A DNA stretch of 62,093 nucleotides from Longimicrobium sp. (GCF_036388275.1 NZ_DASVSF010000007.1:1-62093), one strand, 5' to 3'. Counted from the first letter of the stretch, positions 1 to 7,641 are shown. Notes: generated by a model from the sequence alone, not told the origin. Program-made: numbers and translations.

Positions 1-139
1 CCGAGCGGATCCTCTCGGTCAGCGCCACCTGCCAGCAGCAGAAGGTGCACCCGCTCGACTTCATTGCTCTTTCCATCGCCGCCCTGCGCTCCGGCAACGC
101 TGCACCCAAGCTCCTGGCTGCTGCCACCTGAACGGTTAC
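1..139 (+). mobile_element. Right end of an IS66-family element (left end outside window)
   Basis: The last 43 codons of a transposase run in from the left edge and stop at 129-131. Eight bases later the sequence reads CGGTTAC (133-139), the reverse complement of the GTAA-type start known for IS66-family termini. Immediately after it begins a truncated copy of the chromosomal A-type dispersed repeat (GCAGCGAATTCATTCGCCC). So the element most likely ends at 139 and had inserted in or beside that repeat. The left end and any 8-bp target duplication cannot be seen. Confidence 0.6.
3..131 (+). CDS. IS66-family transposase, C-terminal fragment
   Basis: An open frame enters from the left edge and encodes E-R-I-L-S-V-S-A-T-C-Q-Q-Q, then PLDFIALSIAALRSG, then AAAT and a TGA stop. 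The pattern 'S...TC.QQ.....DFI...I.ALRSG' is what the extreme C-terminus of IS66-family DDE transposases looks like. Only about 42 residues are in the window, so the catalytic domain and intactness cannot be judged. Seen: frame and motif. Inferred: family. Confidence 0.6.
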   Translation, partial: ERILSVSATCQQQKVHPLDFIALSIAALRSGNAAPKLLAAAT

Positions 140-223
140 GCAGCGAATTCATTCGCCCGCGGGCACCGCGCCTCGAGGTTTCGTGTCGCTGCCGCGCCCG
201 GGTTTCTTGGCATCCCAGGCTAG
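140..223 (-). repeat. Truncated A-type and left half of interrupted D/E-type dispersed repeat
   Basis: 140-166 matches the reverse complement of the A module (gaatgaattcgctgc). 180-223 (gtcgctgccgcgcccggg ... caggctag) matches the reverse complement of the E and D modules seen intact at 7720-7925 and 53635-53832. The repeat breaks at CTAG (220-223) where the IS481-type element starts, and resumes with CTAGATCCTTCGGCCC at 1336. Confidence 0.65.
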
Positions 224-1197
224 CTGTCAAGACCCGGCAGATTGTGTGGGTCGTTCCGGAAGAGGTCCGGCCTCCTCCGGAACCAGTCCAGGAGCGCGGC
301 TCGCGGGGTGACGTGACCCAGCGCGCGTTGCGGGATGTGGTTGACGTAGACCTCGCGGTACCCGTTGAGCCCGTCGGCCAGCGCCTGCGAAGAGTCGAAG
401 CGCGTACGGGCGAGCTGGTCGGTGATCCGGCCGTTGTAGCGCTCTACCATGCCGTTCGTCTGCGGATGCCAGGGCGGACTGAGACGGTGCTCGATCCCAT
501 GGTCGGCACACACGCGATCGAAGACGTGCTTGCCCGTGGGAGCGCGCTCGCGGCCATGCACGAAACGGTCGGAGAACTCGCTGCCGTTGTCGGTGAGCAC
601 CTTGGCGATCTTCAGCGGGCACGCCTCGACCAGGCGCTCCAGGAAGCCGGCTGCGGAGGCCGACGACTTGTCCGGCAGGATCTCGTGGTAGACCCAGCGG
701 GTGGCCCGGTCGATGGCCACGTAGAGGTACTTCCGCTTCGGCTCGTCGGGCATCTGCGGCAGGTACTTCACGTCCACGTGGAGGAATCCTGGCTCGTACG
801 TCTTGAAGCGCTTCGACGGTTCTCGCTCCTCCTTGGGCAGGAGTTCGCGCAGCGAGGACACGCCATGGCGGCGCAGCATGCGGTCGAGCGCGGAGCGGCT
901 CATCGTGGGGCAGATGAACTCGCGCACGACCACCAGCAGGTCGTCGATGCCCAGGAGGAGCGTTCGGCGAAGCTCGACGACGATCTCCTCCTGCTCCGGC
1001 GCCAGCGTGGACTGGAGTCGATGTGCACGATGGGAGCCGTCTTCGACGGTGTCGCGCCGCCTCCACTTGCGGACCGTGTTGGAGTGGATGGCATAGCGCT
1101 TCGCCAGCGCCTCGGTGGTAATCGAGGCGGGGGCAGCCTGGATCTCCGCACGGATGCGCGGAGTGGTACGAGCGTTCTTGTGCAGTGGGACGTTCAT
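220..1197 (-). CDS. IS481-family transposase
   Basis: 325-residue integrase-fold transposase that moves the surrounding element. Residues 1-60 hold an N-terminal helix-turn-helix (ALAKRYAIHSNTVRKWRRRD). The rve catalytic core follows with D142 (FLHVDVKYL), D203 (LTDNGSEF) and E252 (NGMVERYNG), the DDE triad. The length is normal for IS481. The stop codon TAG (220-222 complement) lies in the CTAG target duplication, so the reading frame is closed by the target site and not by the element itself. Start ATG at 1197 chosen because the protein begins as relatives do (MNVPLHKNARTT); further upstream is only the palindrome. The gene is complete and probably functional. Confidence 0.9.
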   Translation of the reverse strand: MNVPLHKNARTTPRIRAEIQAAPASITTEALAKRYAIHSNTVRKWRRRDTVEDGSHRAHRLQSTLAPEQEEIVVELRRTLLLGIDDLLVVVREFICPTMSRSALDRMLRRHGVSSLRELLPKEEREPSKRFKTYEPGFLHVDVKYLPQMPDEPKRKYLYVAIDRATRWVYHEILPDKSSASAAGFLERLVEACPLKIAKVLTDNGSEFSDRFVHGRERAPTGKHVFDRVCADHGIEHRLSPPWHPQTNGMVERYNGRITDQLARTRFDSSQALADGLNGYREVYVNHIPQRALGHVTPRAALLDWFRRRPDLFRNDPHNLPGLDS

Positions 1198-1335
1198 GGC
1201 ACCTCGGCGCCGCACGCGGCTGGAGGGTCGCCGCGGCGACCCTCCAGCCGCGCGGTCAGAACAGATGCAAGCCAAACCCGTGCAGTGAAGATACGAGCTA
1301 GGCGTTCCTCACCACAATCGCACGGGACGCGACAG
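224..1335 (-). mobile_element. Complete IS481-family insertion sequence, inserted at CTAG
   Basis: The element is 1112 bp. Its two ends form an imperfect terminal inverted repeat (224-246 against 1313-1335): both read CTGTC, then CCCG, then GATTGTG inward, 17 of 23 positions identical with no gaps. It is flanked on both sides by CTAG (220-223 and 1336-1339). IS481 elements are known to target NCTAGN. Joining the flanks rebuilds an uninterrupted D/E dispersed repeat, which proves the insertion. The single gene inside is an intact DDE transposase. Confidence 0.85.
1216..1251. repeat. 36-nt perfect palindrome upstream of the transposase start
   Basis: Two 18-nt arms with no loop: the left arm contains GGCTGGAGGGTCGCCG and the right arm is its exact complement. 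It lies inside the IS, 19 nt upstream of the transposase ATG. It could cruciform, act as an operator, or form a hairpin that limits read-in transcription of the transposase. The function is inferred; the symmetry is certain. Confidence 0.75.
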
Positions 1336-1437
1336 CTAGATCCTTCGGCCCGCACGGGATGGAGTACGGGCGAATTCGGCGCGCTTGGGCCTCTGGATGA
1401 CAGAGGGTCGGGGCCGCTCGGAGTGCTGCGGTCGCCC
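1336..1437 (-). repeat. Right half of the D-type repeat interrupted by the IS
   Basis: CTAGATCCTTCGGCCC through GGCGCGCTTGGGCCTC and ATGACAG matches the reverse complement of the D module found at 7720, 8095, 42421 and 53635, and in the same orientation at 14652. It is the continuation of 180-223 after removal of the IS. Confidence 0.75.
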
Positions 1438-1442
1438 ATGTA

Positions 1443-1480
1443 GAAACACCCCCGCGGTCTCTCGGCCGTGGGGGTGTTTG
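1443..1480 (-). terminator. Hairpin terminator for the outer-membrane-type gene
   Basis: AAACACCCCCGCGG, a 6-nt loop, and CCGTGGGGGTGTTT form a strong stem with A-rich and T-rich flanks on either side. It lies 24 nt past the stop of the minus-strand gene 1504-3081, so it should end that transcript and block read-through in either direction. Confidence 0.75.
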
Positions 1481-1503
1481 CGTGGTGTCGGTCGGTCGCC
1501 TGG

Positions 1504-3081
1504 TCAGCGCCGCTCCTGGGCGGGAGGCCGCGCGTTGCTGCCGGTCGGCGGGATGGGCAGGGGCGTTGCCGGCGGGGTGCCCGGTGGCGGCGTGGGTGGC
1601 GTCGCGGGTTCAGTCGCAGGCGTCGTGGCCACCGGAGCCGGGGCGGTGGTGTCCGCCGGGACCGGTGGGGGCGGGGGAATGCTGTCCGGGCCGGGGAGCA
1701 AACCCCGGTGCGGATGGAAGCGGCCGATGATCCGCACCTGGCTGTACGCGGGCGCCTCACCGCTCCCCGCAAAGGCCGAGAGCACGGAAAGGTCGACCTC
1801 CACCGGCACGGCGGCCTGCCCCAGCGAGTACGCGCGCAACGTGCTGTACCGCGCGCCGATGCCCGCCGCGTGCGCCATCCACGCGTCGAGAGTCTCCACG
1901 GGCGACGGCAGCACGTCGCCCGTGTACGTGGTGGCACCCGCCCGCGTGAACGCGTACTGCCCGGCGAACGAGAGCTCGCGCGTCAGCCGCCAGCGCGGAA
2001 CCACGTTGAAGGCCAGCTGCGACCCCGGCTCGCGGCGCACCGTGCGCACCGCGGTGTCGGGCGGAAATGGGCGGTCCGCGGCGAACGCCAGGCGCTGGAC
2101 GTCCGCCGGCAGCAGCACGTCGAAGCTCGCGGAGGCGCTGACCAGCCATCGGCGCGAAAGAAAGAGGTCGTTGAACGCGTCCACGCCCAGGCCGAAGTGC
2201 CCGCCGCCCGGCACCAGCTCGGTGCGGAACATCGTGCCGCGCGCTCCCGTGGGAAGGCGGCCGCGCACGCCCACGGACGTTCGCACGGCGCGGCGTTGCA
2301 CGGTGTCGGGGATGGGCCACCCCGGCGGGCCCGGCGTCAGCAGGAAGCGCGCGCCCACCTGCACGTCGCCGAAGCGGTAGCCCCGGCTATTGGAGAGCGA
2401 ATCGAACGCGGCCAGCTGCTGGTTCGCCTGCAGGTTGGCGAAGTCCACCGTGGCGGTGGGTAGGTTCAGCGTGTCGGTGCCGCGCTTGCGGAGCAGCGCC
2501 TGGAGCGAGTCGCCCAATTGCGAGCCGCGCGTGGGCAGCAGCAGCCCGCCGCCGTAGCCCGCGAGCGCCGAGTCGATGTTGGCGAGCGCGGCGCGGTTCT
2601 TCACCGCGTCGGGGTTCAGCCCCACGTTGCCGCCCAGCAGGAACGGCCCCAGTGACGAGACGGCGCGCCGCTCGATGGGCAGCGTGGCAAAGACGGTGAT
2701 GCGATCGCGCCAGCCGTAGCGCACGGTGAGCGGCACCTGCCGTACGTCGGCGCGCAGCCGAAGCGAGGTGGTGCCCGGATCGAGCGAGTCGGGAAGCGGA
2801 CTTCCGCCCGTGAGCCTGCTCCACAATTGGCGCGTTCCTACGTTGGCCCGGGCCAGCGAGTCGCCCAGCGCCTGCAGGGCCAGGTCCTGGAACGGCTGGG
2901 CGAACTCCGAGCCCAGGCCGTCACCGCCCAGGCGGCGCTGGTAGTGGGTGAAAACGCCGGTTCCGGTCACTTCCAGCTTGCCGCGGGGCAGCACCCACGC
3001 ATCGGCGTCCTGCGCCGGCGCGGGAACGGCGGCCAGCAGCAGGAGCGCCAGTGCGAACGTGGTACGAAAAGGCAGATTCAT
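1504..3081 (-). CDS. Secreted/outer-membrane beta-barrel-like protein, function unknown
   Basis: 525 residues. It starts with a clear Sec signal peptide (MNLPFRTTFALALLLLAAVPAPAQ, cleavage after PAQ). The mature part opens AWVLPRGKLEVTGTGVFTHYQRRLG and alternates short amphipathic strands with turns, including 'RYGWRDRITVFATLPIERRAV', 'SVGVRGRLPTGARG' and 'NVVPRWRLTRELSFAGQYAFTRAG'. This is typical of an outer-membrane barrel of the 'transporter-like' uncharacterised kind. The last 60 or so residues form a Pro/Thr/Ala-rich low-complexity tail. The ATG at 3081 is chosen because the signal peptide begins there. I do not recognise a specific family. It is monocistronic, with a terminator just downstream. 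Confidence 0.7.
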   Translation of the reverse strand: MNLPFRTTFALALLLLAAVPAPAQDADAWVLPRGKLEVTGTGVFTHYQRRLGGDGLGSEFAQPFQDLALQALGDSLARANVGTRQLWSRLTGGSPLPDSLDPGTTSLRLRADVRQVPLTVRYGWRDRITVFATLPIERRAVSSLGPFLLGGNVGLNPDAVKNRAALANIDSALAGYGGGLLLPTRGSQLGDSLQALLRKRGTDTLNLPTATVDFANLQANQQLAAFDSLSNSRGYRFGDVQVGARFLLTPGPPGWPIPDTVQRRAVRTSVGVRGRLPTGARGTMFRTELVPGGGHFGLGVDAFNDLFLSRRWLVSASASFDVLLPADVQRLAFAADRPFPPDTAVRTVRREPGSQLAFNVVPRWRLTRELSFAGQYAFTRAGATTYTGDVLPSPVETLDAWMAHAAGIGARYSTLRAYSLGQAAVPVEVDLSVLSAFAGSGEAPAYSQVRIIGRFHPHRGLLPGPDSIPPPPPVPADTTAPAPVATTPATEPATPPTPPPGTPPATPLPIPPTGSNARPPAQERR

Positions 3082-3280
3082 CCGCCGGAAACGTTGGTCG
3101 GGGTGTGCAGGAAAATCCGCGAAAATCGGCGCGGCTCCGGCGGGGACGCTAGCGCACGCACGGGGCGCTGTCAAACGCACGGGGCCTGCAATCACGCGGG
3201 CCCGCGGGGTTGACGGTCCACGGGATGGTACATACATTTGCCGGGCGCTGAGGGTCCCTGCCGGGGCCCTCTCGCGTGCT

Positions 3281-3351
3281 GGCGCCGTAGCCAAGTGGTA
3301 AGGCAGAGGACTGCAAATCCTCCATCCCCGGTTCGAATCCGGGCGGCGCCT
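3281..3351 (+). tRNA. tRNA-Cys (GCA)
   Basis: Acceptor GGCGCCG pairs with CGGCGCC (3344-3350), discriminator T. The anticodon loop CTGCAAA gives GCA at 3313-3315. The T arm has GGTTCGAATCC. 71 nt, no encoded CCA. First of three tRNA genes within 390 bp. Confidence 0.95.
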
Positions 3352-3426
3352 CTGGGCAAGGAACGCCCGGCCGGCGGTTGACGATCTCCGGCCAGGCTGT
3401 TAGGTTGCAAGGCTCCAACCAGCCAC

Positions 3427-3499
3427 GCCCCGTTCGTCTAGTGGCCTAGGACATGGCCCTCTCAAGGCCAAAACACGGGTTCGATTCCCGTACGGGGTA
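3427..3499 (+). tRNA. tRNA-Glu (CTC)
   Basis: Acceptor GCCCCGT pairs with ACGGGGT (one G-U pair), discriminator A. The anticodon stem TGGCC/GGCCA encloses CTCTCAA, giving anticodon CTC at 3461-3463. The T arm is GGGTTCGATTCCC. No encoded CCA. 75 nt after tRNA-Cys, probably co-transcribed. Confidence 0.95.
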
Positions 3500-3589
3500 T
3501 AGCAGGTTTCTGGAGGGCAAAGGGTCAGGTCCCCGCAGGAAGCAGCCCACCTTCCGGCGCGGGCGCGGATAACCTCCGGCCCGCGATAC

Positions 3590-3664
3590 GGTCGTTTAGC
3601 TCAGCTGGTCCAGAGCGCTCGCTTCACACGCGAGAGGTCGTAGGTTCGAATCCTACAACGACCA
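3590..3664 (+). tRNA. tRNA-Val (CAC)
   Basis: Acceptor GGTCGTT pairs with AACGACC, discriminator A. The anticodon stem CTCGC/GCGAG encloses TTCACAC, giving anticodon CAC at 3625-3627. The T arm is TAGGTTCGAATCCTA. No encoded CCA. Last of the tRNA trio. Confidence 0.95.
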
Positions 3665-3666
3665 TT

Positions 3667-3703
3667 GCAGCCCCGCGACATCGCTCAGATGCCGCGGGGC
3701 TGC
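3667..3703 (+). terminator. Terminator after the tRNA trio
   Basis: GCAGCCCCGCG, a 15-nt loop, and CGCGGGGCTGC form an 11-bp GC stem 2 nt after tRNA-Val, followed by TTGCGTTGT. This should end the tRNA transcript. Confidence 0.7.
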
Positions 3704-3769
3704 TTGCGTTGTCCCATGTGCCCAACATCCTTCGTTCCGCCTCCGCGTGAGACCCGTTTTTCTTTTGTC

Positions 3770-3803
3770 TTGACTTTCGGAACGAAGTGCTGAATATTCT
3801 GCA
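3770..3803 (+). promoter_or_regulatory. Promoter of the blaI-like operon with overlapping palindrome
   Basis: TTGACT (3770-3775), 17 nt, AATATT (3793-3798) reads as a sigma-70-type promoter about 55 nt before the BlaI-like start. The -10 is embedded in the near-perfect palindrome TGCTGAATATTCTGCA (3788-3803; TGC-GAATATTC-GCA match). That is where a dimeric winged-helix repressor would block RNA polymerase. I infer that it is the autoregulatory operator of the BlaI-like protein. Confidence 0.55.
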
Positions 3804-3854
3804 TGTGCTGATTCTTCCGCACGTGATGCGCCCTCGCCCCTGAGTCCCGCCGGC

Positions 3855-4244
3855 ATGGAAGCCCAGACCCGATCCGAGCTGAGCCGCAGAGAGCGGCAGA
3901 TCATGGACATCGTCTACCGGCGCGGCAAGGCGACGGCCGCCGACGTGCTCGACGATCTTCCCGATCCGCCGACCTACTCCGCCGTGCGGGCCGCGCTGCG
4001 CCTGCTGGAGGAAAAAGGGCTGCTGAACCACGAGATGGACGGCAAACGCTACGTCTATCTTCCCACCACGCCCCGGACGCAGGCGCGCACTACGGCCCTG
4101 CGCCACCTGCTGCGGACGTTCTTCAACGGCAGCCCGGAGCAGGTGGTGAACGCGCTGATCGAAGATTCGCAGCCGTCGCCCGCGGAGCTGGATCGCTTGG
4201 CGAAGCTGATCGAGCAGGCCCGCAACGGCGAGGAGGGGCAATGA
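3855..4244 (+). CDS. BlaI/MecI/CopY-family transcriptional repressor
   Basis: 129 residues. Winged-helix DNA-binding domain at about 8-75: SRRERQIMDIVYRRGKATAADV then PPTYSAVRAALRLLEEKGLL, the normal BlaI recognition-helix region, and a wing at MDGKRYVYLP. The C-terminal dimerisation helices (ALRHLLRTFFNGSPEQVVNALI) end in a typical 'ELDRLAKLIEQAR'. Known of the family: BlaI represses its operon as a dimer and is inactivated by proteolysis triggered by the membrane peptidase partner. Here the next gene overlaps by 4 nt and encodes exactly such an M56 peptidase. The regulated genes are likely this operon itself. Confidence 0.93.
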   Translation: MEAQTRSELSRRERQIMDIVYRRGKATAADVLDDLPDPPTYSAVRAALRLLEEKGLLNHEMDGKRYVYLPTTPRTQARTTALRHLLRTFFNGSPEQVVNALIEDSQPSPAELDRLAKLIEQARNGEEGQ

Positions 4245-6463
4245 CGGATTCGGCACTGTTCCTGGCCGTCGCCGACGCGGCGGTGCGTGGCACCCTGGTG
4301 CTGCTGGCCGCGCTGGCCGCCACGGGGCTGATGCGCCGCTCGTCCGCCTCCGCCCGGCACCTGGTGTGGCTGGCGGCGCTGGCCGCGCTCCTTCTTCTGC
4401 CCCTGGCGCGCAGCTTCGTCCCGGAATGGCGGGTGCTTCCGCTTCCCACCGCTCCCATCGCCTCGGCGCCCGCGGTTGCTTCCGCGCCTGCTTCGATCGA
4501 TCAGTCGTCCGCGTCGATCACCTCGTCCGCATCCGGACCGGCTTCCACGGCTCCGGCCGCCGCTGCTGTGCCGGCGCAGCGGTGGTGGGTGTCGATGGAC
4601 TGGATTCGCCTGGCGCTGATGGTGTGGGCGGCGGGCGTTCTGCTGTTCGGGCTGCGGCTGGCGTACGGCGTCGCGCGCATCCGGTGGATCGAGCGGCGCG
4701 CGACGGAGCTGACGGACGACGAGTGGGTGACGCTGACGGACGGCCTGGCGCGGCGCCTTCGCCTGGGGCGCATCGTCCGGCTGCTGCGCGAGCCCGCAGC
4801 CACGGTGCCCATGACGTGGGGCGTGTTCCATCCCGTCGTTCTCCTTCCCGCCGAGTCCGACCAGTGGGAGGCCGAGCGGCGGCGCGTGGTGCTGGCCCAC
4901 GAGCTGGCGCACGTGGGCCGCTGGGACGCGGCCACGCAGTGGATCGCCCACCTCGCACTCGTGGTGTTCTGGTTCAACCCGCTGGTGTGGGTGGCCGCGC
5001 GCAAGCTGCGTGAAGAGCGCGAGCACGCCTGCGACGACGCGGTGCTGGCCATCGGCACGCGCGCGGCGGACTACGCCGACCACCTGCTGGACATCGTCCG
5101 CAAGCTGGGTTCGTCCAACGGCCCCACCCCCGCGCTGGCGATGGCGCGCCGCAGCCAGTTCGAGGGGCGGCTGCTGGCGATCCTGGACAACGCCGTGCGC
5201 CGCAACGGAGTCAGCCGCACGGCCGGGCTGGCTACGGCCGCCGCGGCCCTGGTGTGCATGCTGCCGCTCGCGGCGCTCCGCCCGGCGCCCGCCGCTGAGG
5301 TGCCGGTCACGACCGCGGCTCGGTCGACTGATCAGCCGCCGGTTTCGAAGCCGAGAATCGAGACGCCCGGCGTCGCCACGGCGCTGCGCCCGGAGAAGGC
5401 GAGTGCGCCATCCACGGTCGCGCCTCGGGTGATCGAGAACGTCGAGCGGCTTTCCGCACCGGCGGCTGAACCCAAGGCACCGGCGCGCGCGCCCGTGGTG
5501 AAGGCAGGCAGCAGCGATGGGGATGCGGCGGCCGTGCTTCGCGAGGCCATCGGCCGGGGCGATCCCGGGCTGTACACCGAGATCATCCGCGCGGCCGAAG
5601 ACATCAAGTCTGCCTCGGCGCGGCGGATGGTGCTGACGGGGCTGCTGGAGAAGAGCGACCTCAGCGCGGCGAACATCTCCGGGATCGTGGCCGCGACGCG
5701 CACGATGGACTCGGACCTGGAGAAGCGCATCGTCCTCACCGCCGTCACCGAGCACCGCACCTTCCGGGCGAGTGGCTCGCTGCCTCCGGCGATGGCCTCG
5801 GCGCTGGAGTCGTTCTCGTCGTCGCTGGAGCAGCGCATCGTCATCACCGGGCTGTGGGAGGCGCGGCGCTGGGACACGCCCTCGCTGGCCGCCATCTTCC
5901 GCGTGGTCGCGAGCGTCGACTCGGACCTGGAGCGCCGCATCATCCTTACCGGCGCGGCGGCGCGGCAGACGGTGCAGGGAAGCGCGCGCGACGCGTACCT
6001 GGCCGCCGCGCGCTCCATCGACAGTGAATTGGAGCGCGGGCTGGCGCTGAACGCGCTGACTTCGAACTCGTCGACGCGCGCCGCGCCCACGGGCTCGCGG
6101 TCCTCCACTGGGAGCCGACGCTCGGGCACCGTTGCAAGCGCGCCGCGCAACGCCTCGGGTGAGGGGCAGTGGGACAGCGAAATCGAACTCAGCGGGCTGC
6201 GCAACGGAAAGCCGTGCGACGTGGAAATCCACGCGAGCAAGGTGATCTTCAGAACGGCGCGGTCCGACATCCGCCGCATCCTTCCGGGTGGGCGGCTGCA
6301 CCTGGAGCGGCGCTACGACGGGCACGTGCACATCGTCCGCGGGGTTCCGGGCGAGGGCGGGCGGCCGGTGTTCACGTATACGGTCGACGGACAGCAGCGC
6401 CCGTTCGAAGCTGAGGGCCGCGCGTGGATGAACGCATTCATCCGCGAATACACGGGAGTCTGA
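4241..6463 (+). CDS. M56 (BlaR1-type) membrane metallopeptidase with repeat and novel C-terminal sensor modules
   Basis: 740 residues; the ATG overlaps the BlaI stop (ATGA). There are hydrophobic segments near 10-30 and 38-60, another around 122-142, and one near 228-252. The zinc site is HELAH at 220-224 with the downstream glutamate in EREHACDDAVL (about 259-272), as in M56 peptidases. A fourth hydrophobic helix (about 325-350) places the rest outside the membrane. After it there is no penicillin-binding domain as in BlaR1. Instead five 34-36-residue repeats begin at about 455, 489, 525, 559 and 593 (core DSDLE+RIVLT), followed by an 86-residue module (655-740, 'PGGRLHLERR...FTYTVDGQQR...GRAWMNAFI'). 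Both modules recur in the next gene. Probably a sensor that cleaves the BlaI-like repressor; the signal is unknown. Confidence 0.85.
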   Translation: MTDSALFLAVADAAVRGTLVLLAALAATGLMRRSSASARHLVWLAALAALLLLPLARSFVPEWRVLPLPTAPIASAPAVASAPASIDQSSASITSSASGPASTAPAAAAVPAQRWWVSMDWIRLALMVWAAGVLLFGLRLAYGVARIRWIERRATELTDDEWVTLTDGLARRLRLGRIVRLLREPAATVPMTWGVFHPVVLLPAESDQWEAERRRVVLAHELAHVGRWDAATQWIAHLALVVFWFNPLVWVAARKLREEREHACDDAVLAIGTRAADYADHLLDIVRKLGSSNGPTPALAMARRSQFEGRLLAILDNAVRRNGVSRTAGLATAAAALVCMLPLAALRPAPAAEVPVTTAARSTDQPPVSKPRIETPGVATALRPEKASAPSTVAPRVIENVERLSAPAAEPKAPARAPVVKAGSSDGDAAAVLREAIGRGDPGLYTEIIRAAEDIKSASARRMVLTGLLEKSDLSAANISGIVAATRTMDSDLEKRIVLTAVTEHRTFRASGSLPPAMASALESFSSSLEQRIVITGLWEARRWDTPSLAAIFRVVASVDSDLERRIILTGAAARQTVQGSARDAYLAAARSIDSELERGLALNALTSNSSTRAAPTGSRSSTGSRRSGTVASAPRNASGEGQWDSEIELSGLRNGKPCDVEIHASKVIFRTARSDIRRILPGGRLHLERRYDGHVHIVRGVPGEGGRPVFTYTVDGQQRPFEAEGRAWMNAFIREYTGV

Positions 6464-6546
6464 GCTACACGGTCGCCGGGCCGCGCGCCCGGCGTTTCGT
6501 TGCCATCAAGTGCTGATTTTTCACCCCTTTGCGCTGGAGAACGACC

Positions 6547-7641
6547 ATGATCCGTACACTTTCCCTCGCCGCCGCGCTGCTGCTGGCCGTTCCCGCCTGC
6601 GCGCAGCGCCACGAACGTAGCGAGCAGACGCACATCGTCCAGGAGCACAACGGCCAGCGGCTGGAGGTGCGCATGCGCGGCGACGTGGAGATCAACGACG
6701 ACGGCAACTGGGTGCAGCGCGTGAGCCCCGGCGGCAGCCTGATGGTGGAGGAGCGCAGCCGGGGGACCACGCGCCGCGTGGACTTTACCCCCGGCCAGGG
6801 TGGACGCGTCGACGTTCGCTACCGGGTGGACGGACGCGAACGGCAGATGGATGCGCGCGGGCGCGAGTGGGCCAGCGCGGCGATCCTGCAGGCGGTGCGC
6901 GGCAGCGGCCTGGGCGCGCGCGAGCGGGTGGCGCACCTGCGCCAGCGTGGCGGCGTGCCCGCCGTGCTCCAGGAGGTGGGCCGGATGCGGGGGGACGCGG
7001 CGCGCCGCGCCTACTACCAGGCGCTGCTCGGCGGCCAGCCGCTTTCCCCGGCCGACATGTCGCGGGTGATGGCGGACGTCGATCGCAGGATGGACTCGGA
7101 CTCGGAGCGGCGGATCGTCCTTGTCCACGCGATGGAGCACGCGCGCGGCGAGGGTGCCATGCGAGCGATCCTGGACGCGGCGGGCGGGATGGATTCCGAC
7201 ATGGAGACGCGCATCGTCCTGCATCACGCGCTGGAGCGGGGCCGGCTACCTGCAGGCGCCCAGCAGGCATTCTTCGGCGCCGTGGACGGGATGGACAGCG
7301 ACATGGAACGGCGGATCGTCCTTACCCGCTGGCTTGAGCGCGGCGGAACGGCGGAGGCGGCGTTCTTTCGCGCGCTGGACGGCATCGACAGCGACATGGA
7401 GCGCCGGATCGTGCTGACGCAGGCACTCCGGGGCTCGCCCAGCGAGGCATCCACCGTCGCCGCCCTGCACTCCGCCGCGCGGATGGATTCGGACCTGGAG
7501 AAGCGGATCGTGCTGTCGCAGGTGCCGGCGAACCATCTCCGCAACCAGCGTGTGACCGCCGCCTACCGCGCGGTGGTGGACCGGATGGACTCCGATCACG
7601 AGCGCGCCATTGCCCTGCAGCGGCTGGCGCGCGGCAACTGA
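6547..7641 (+). CDS. Secreted protein with PGG/VDG module and alpha-solenoid-like repeats, partner of the M56 sensor
   Basis: 364 residues. Signal peptide MIRTLSLAAALLLAVPACAQ; the ATG at 6547 follows GGAGA at 6536-6540. Residues 35-119 form a module matching the C-terminus of the preceding protein (shared 'NG', 'PGG.L..E.R', 'PG.GGR....Y.VDG', 'GR.W..A.I'). Then come six clear repeats starting at 182, 215, 249, 280, 313 and 347, core (M/I)DSD.E+RIVL, plus a degenerate one near 147. The order of the two parts is the reverse of that in the M56 protein. The helical 31-34 residue periodicity resembles HEAT-type solenoids. Likely periplasmic and co-transcribed (gap of 83 nt). Function unknown; a ligand, decoy or co-receptor for the sensor is plausible. 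Confidence 0.8.
   Translation: MIRTLSLAAALLLAVPACAQRHERSEQTHIVQEHNGQRLEVRMRGDVEINDDGNWVQRVSPGGSLMVEERSRGTTRRVDFTPGQGGRVDVRYRVDGRERQMDARGREWASAAILQAVRGSGLGARERVAHLRQRGGVPAVLQEVGRMRGDAARRAYYQALLGGQPLSPADMSRVMADVDRRMDSDSERRIVLVHAMEHARGEGAMRAILDAAGGMDSDMETRIVLHHALERGRLPAGAQQAFFGAVDGMDSDMERRIVLTRWLERGGTAEAAFFRALDGIDSDMERRIVLTQALRGSPSEASTVAALHSAARMDSDLEKRIVLSQVPANHLRNQRVTAAYRAVVDRMDSDHERAIALQRLARGN

Noticed and set aside
4241..6463. Classical BlaR1 beta-lactam receptor
   Set aside because: The SxxK, SxN and KTG motifs of the penicillin-binding sensor domain are absent from the C-terminal half.
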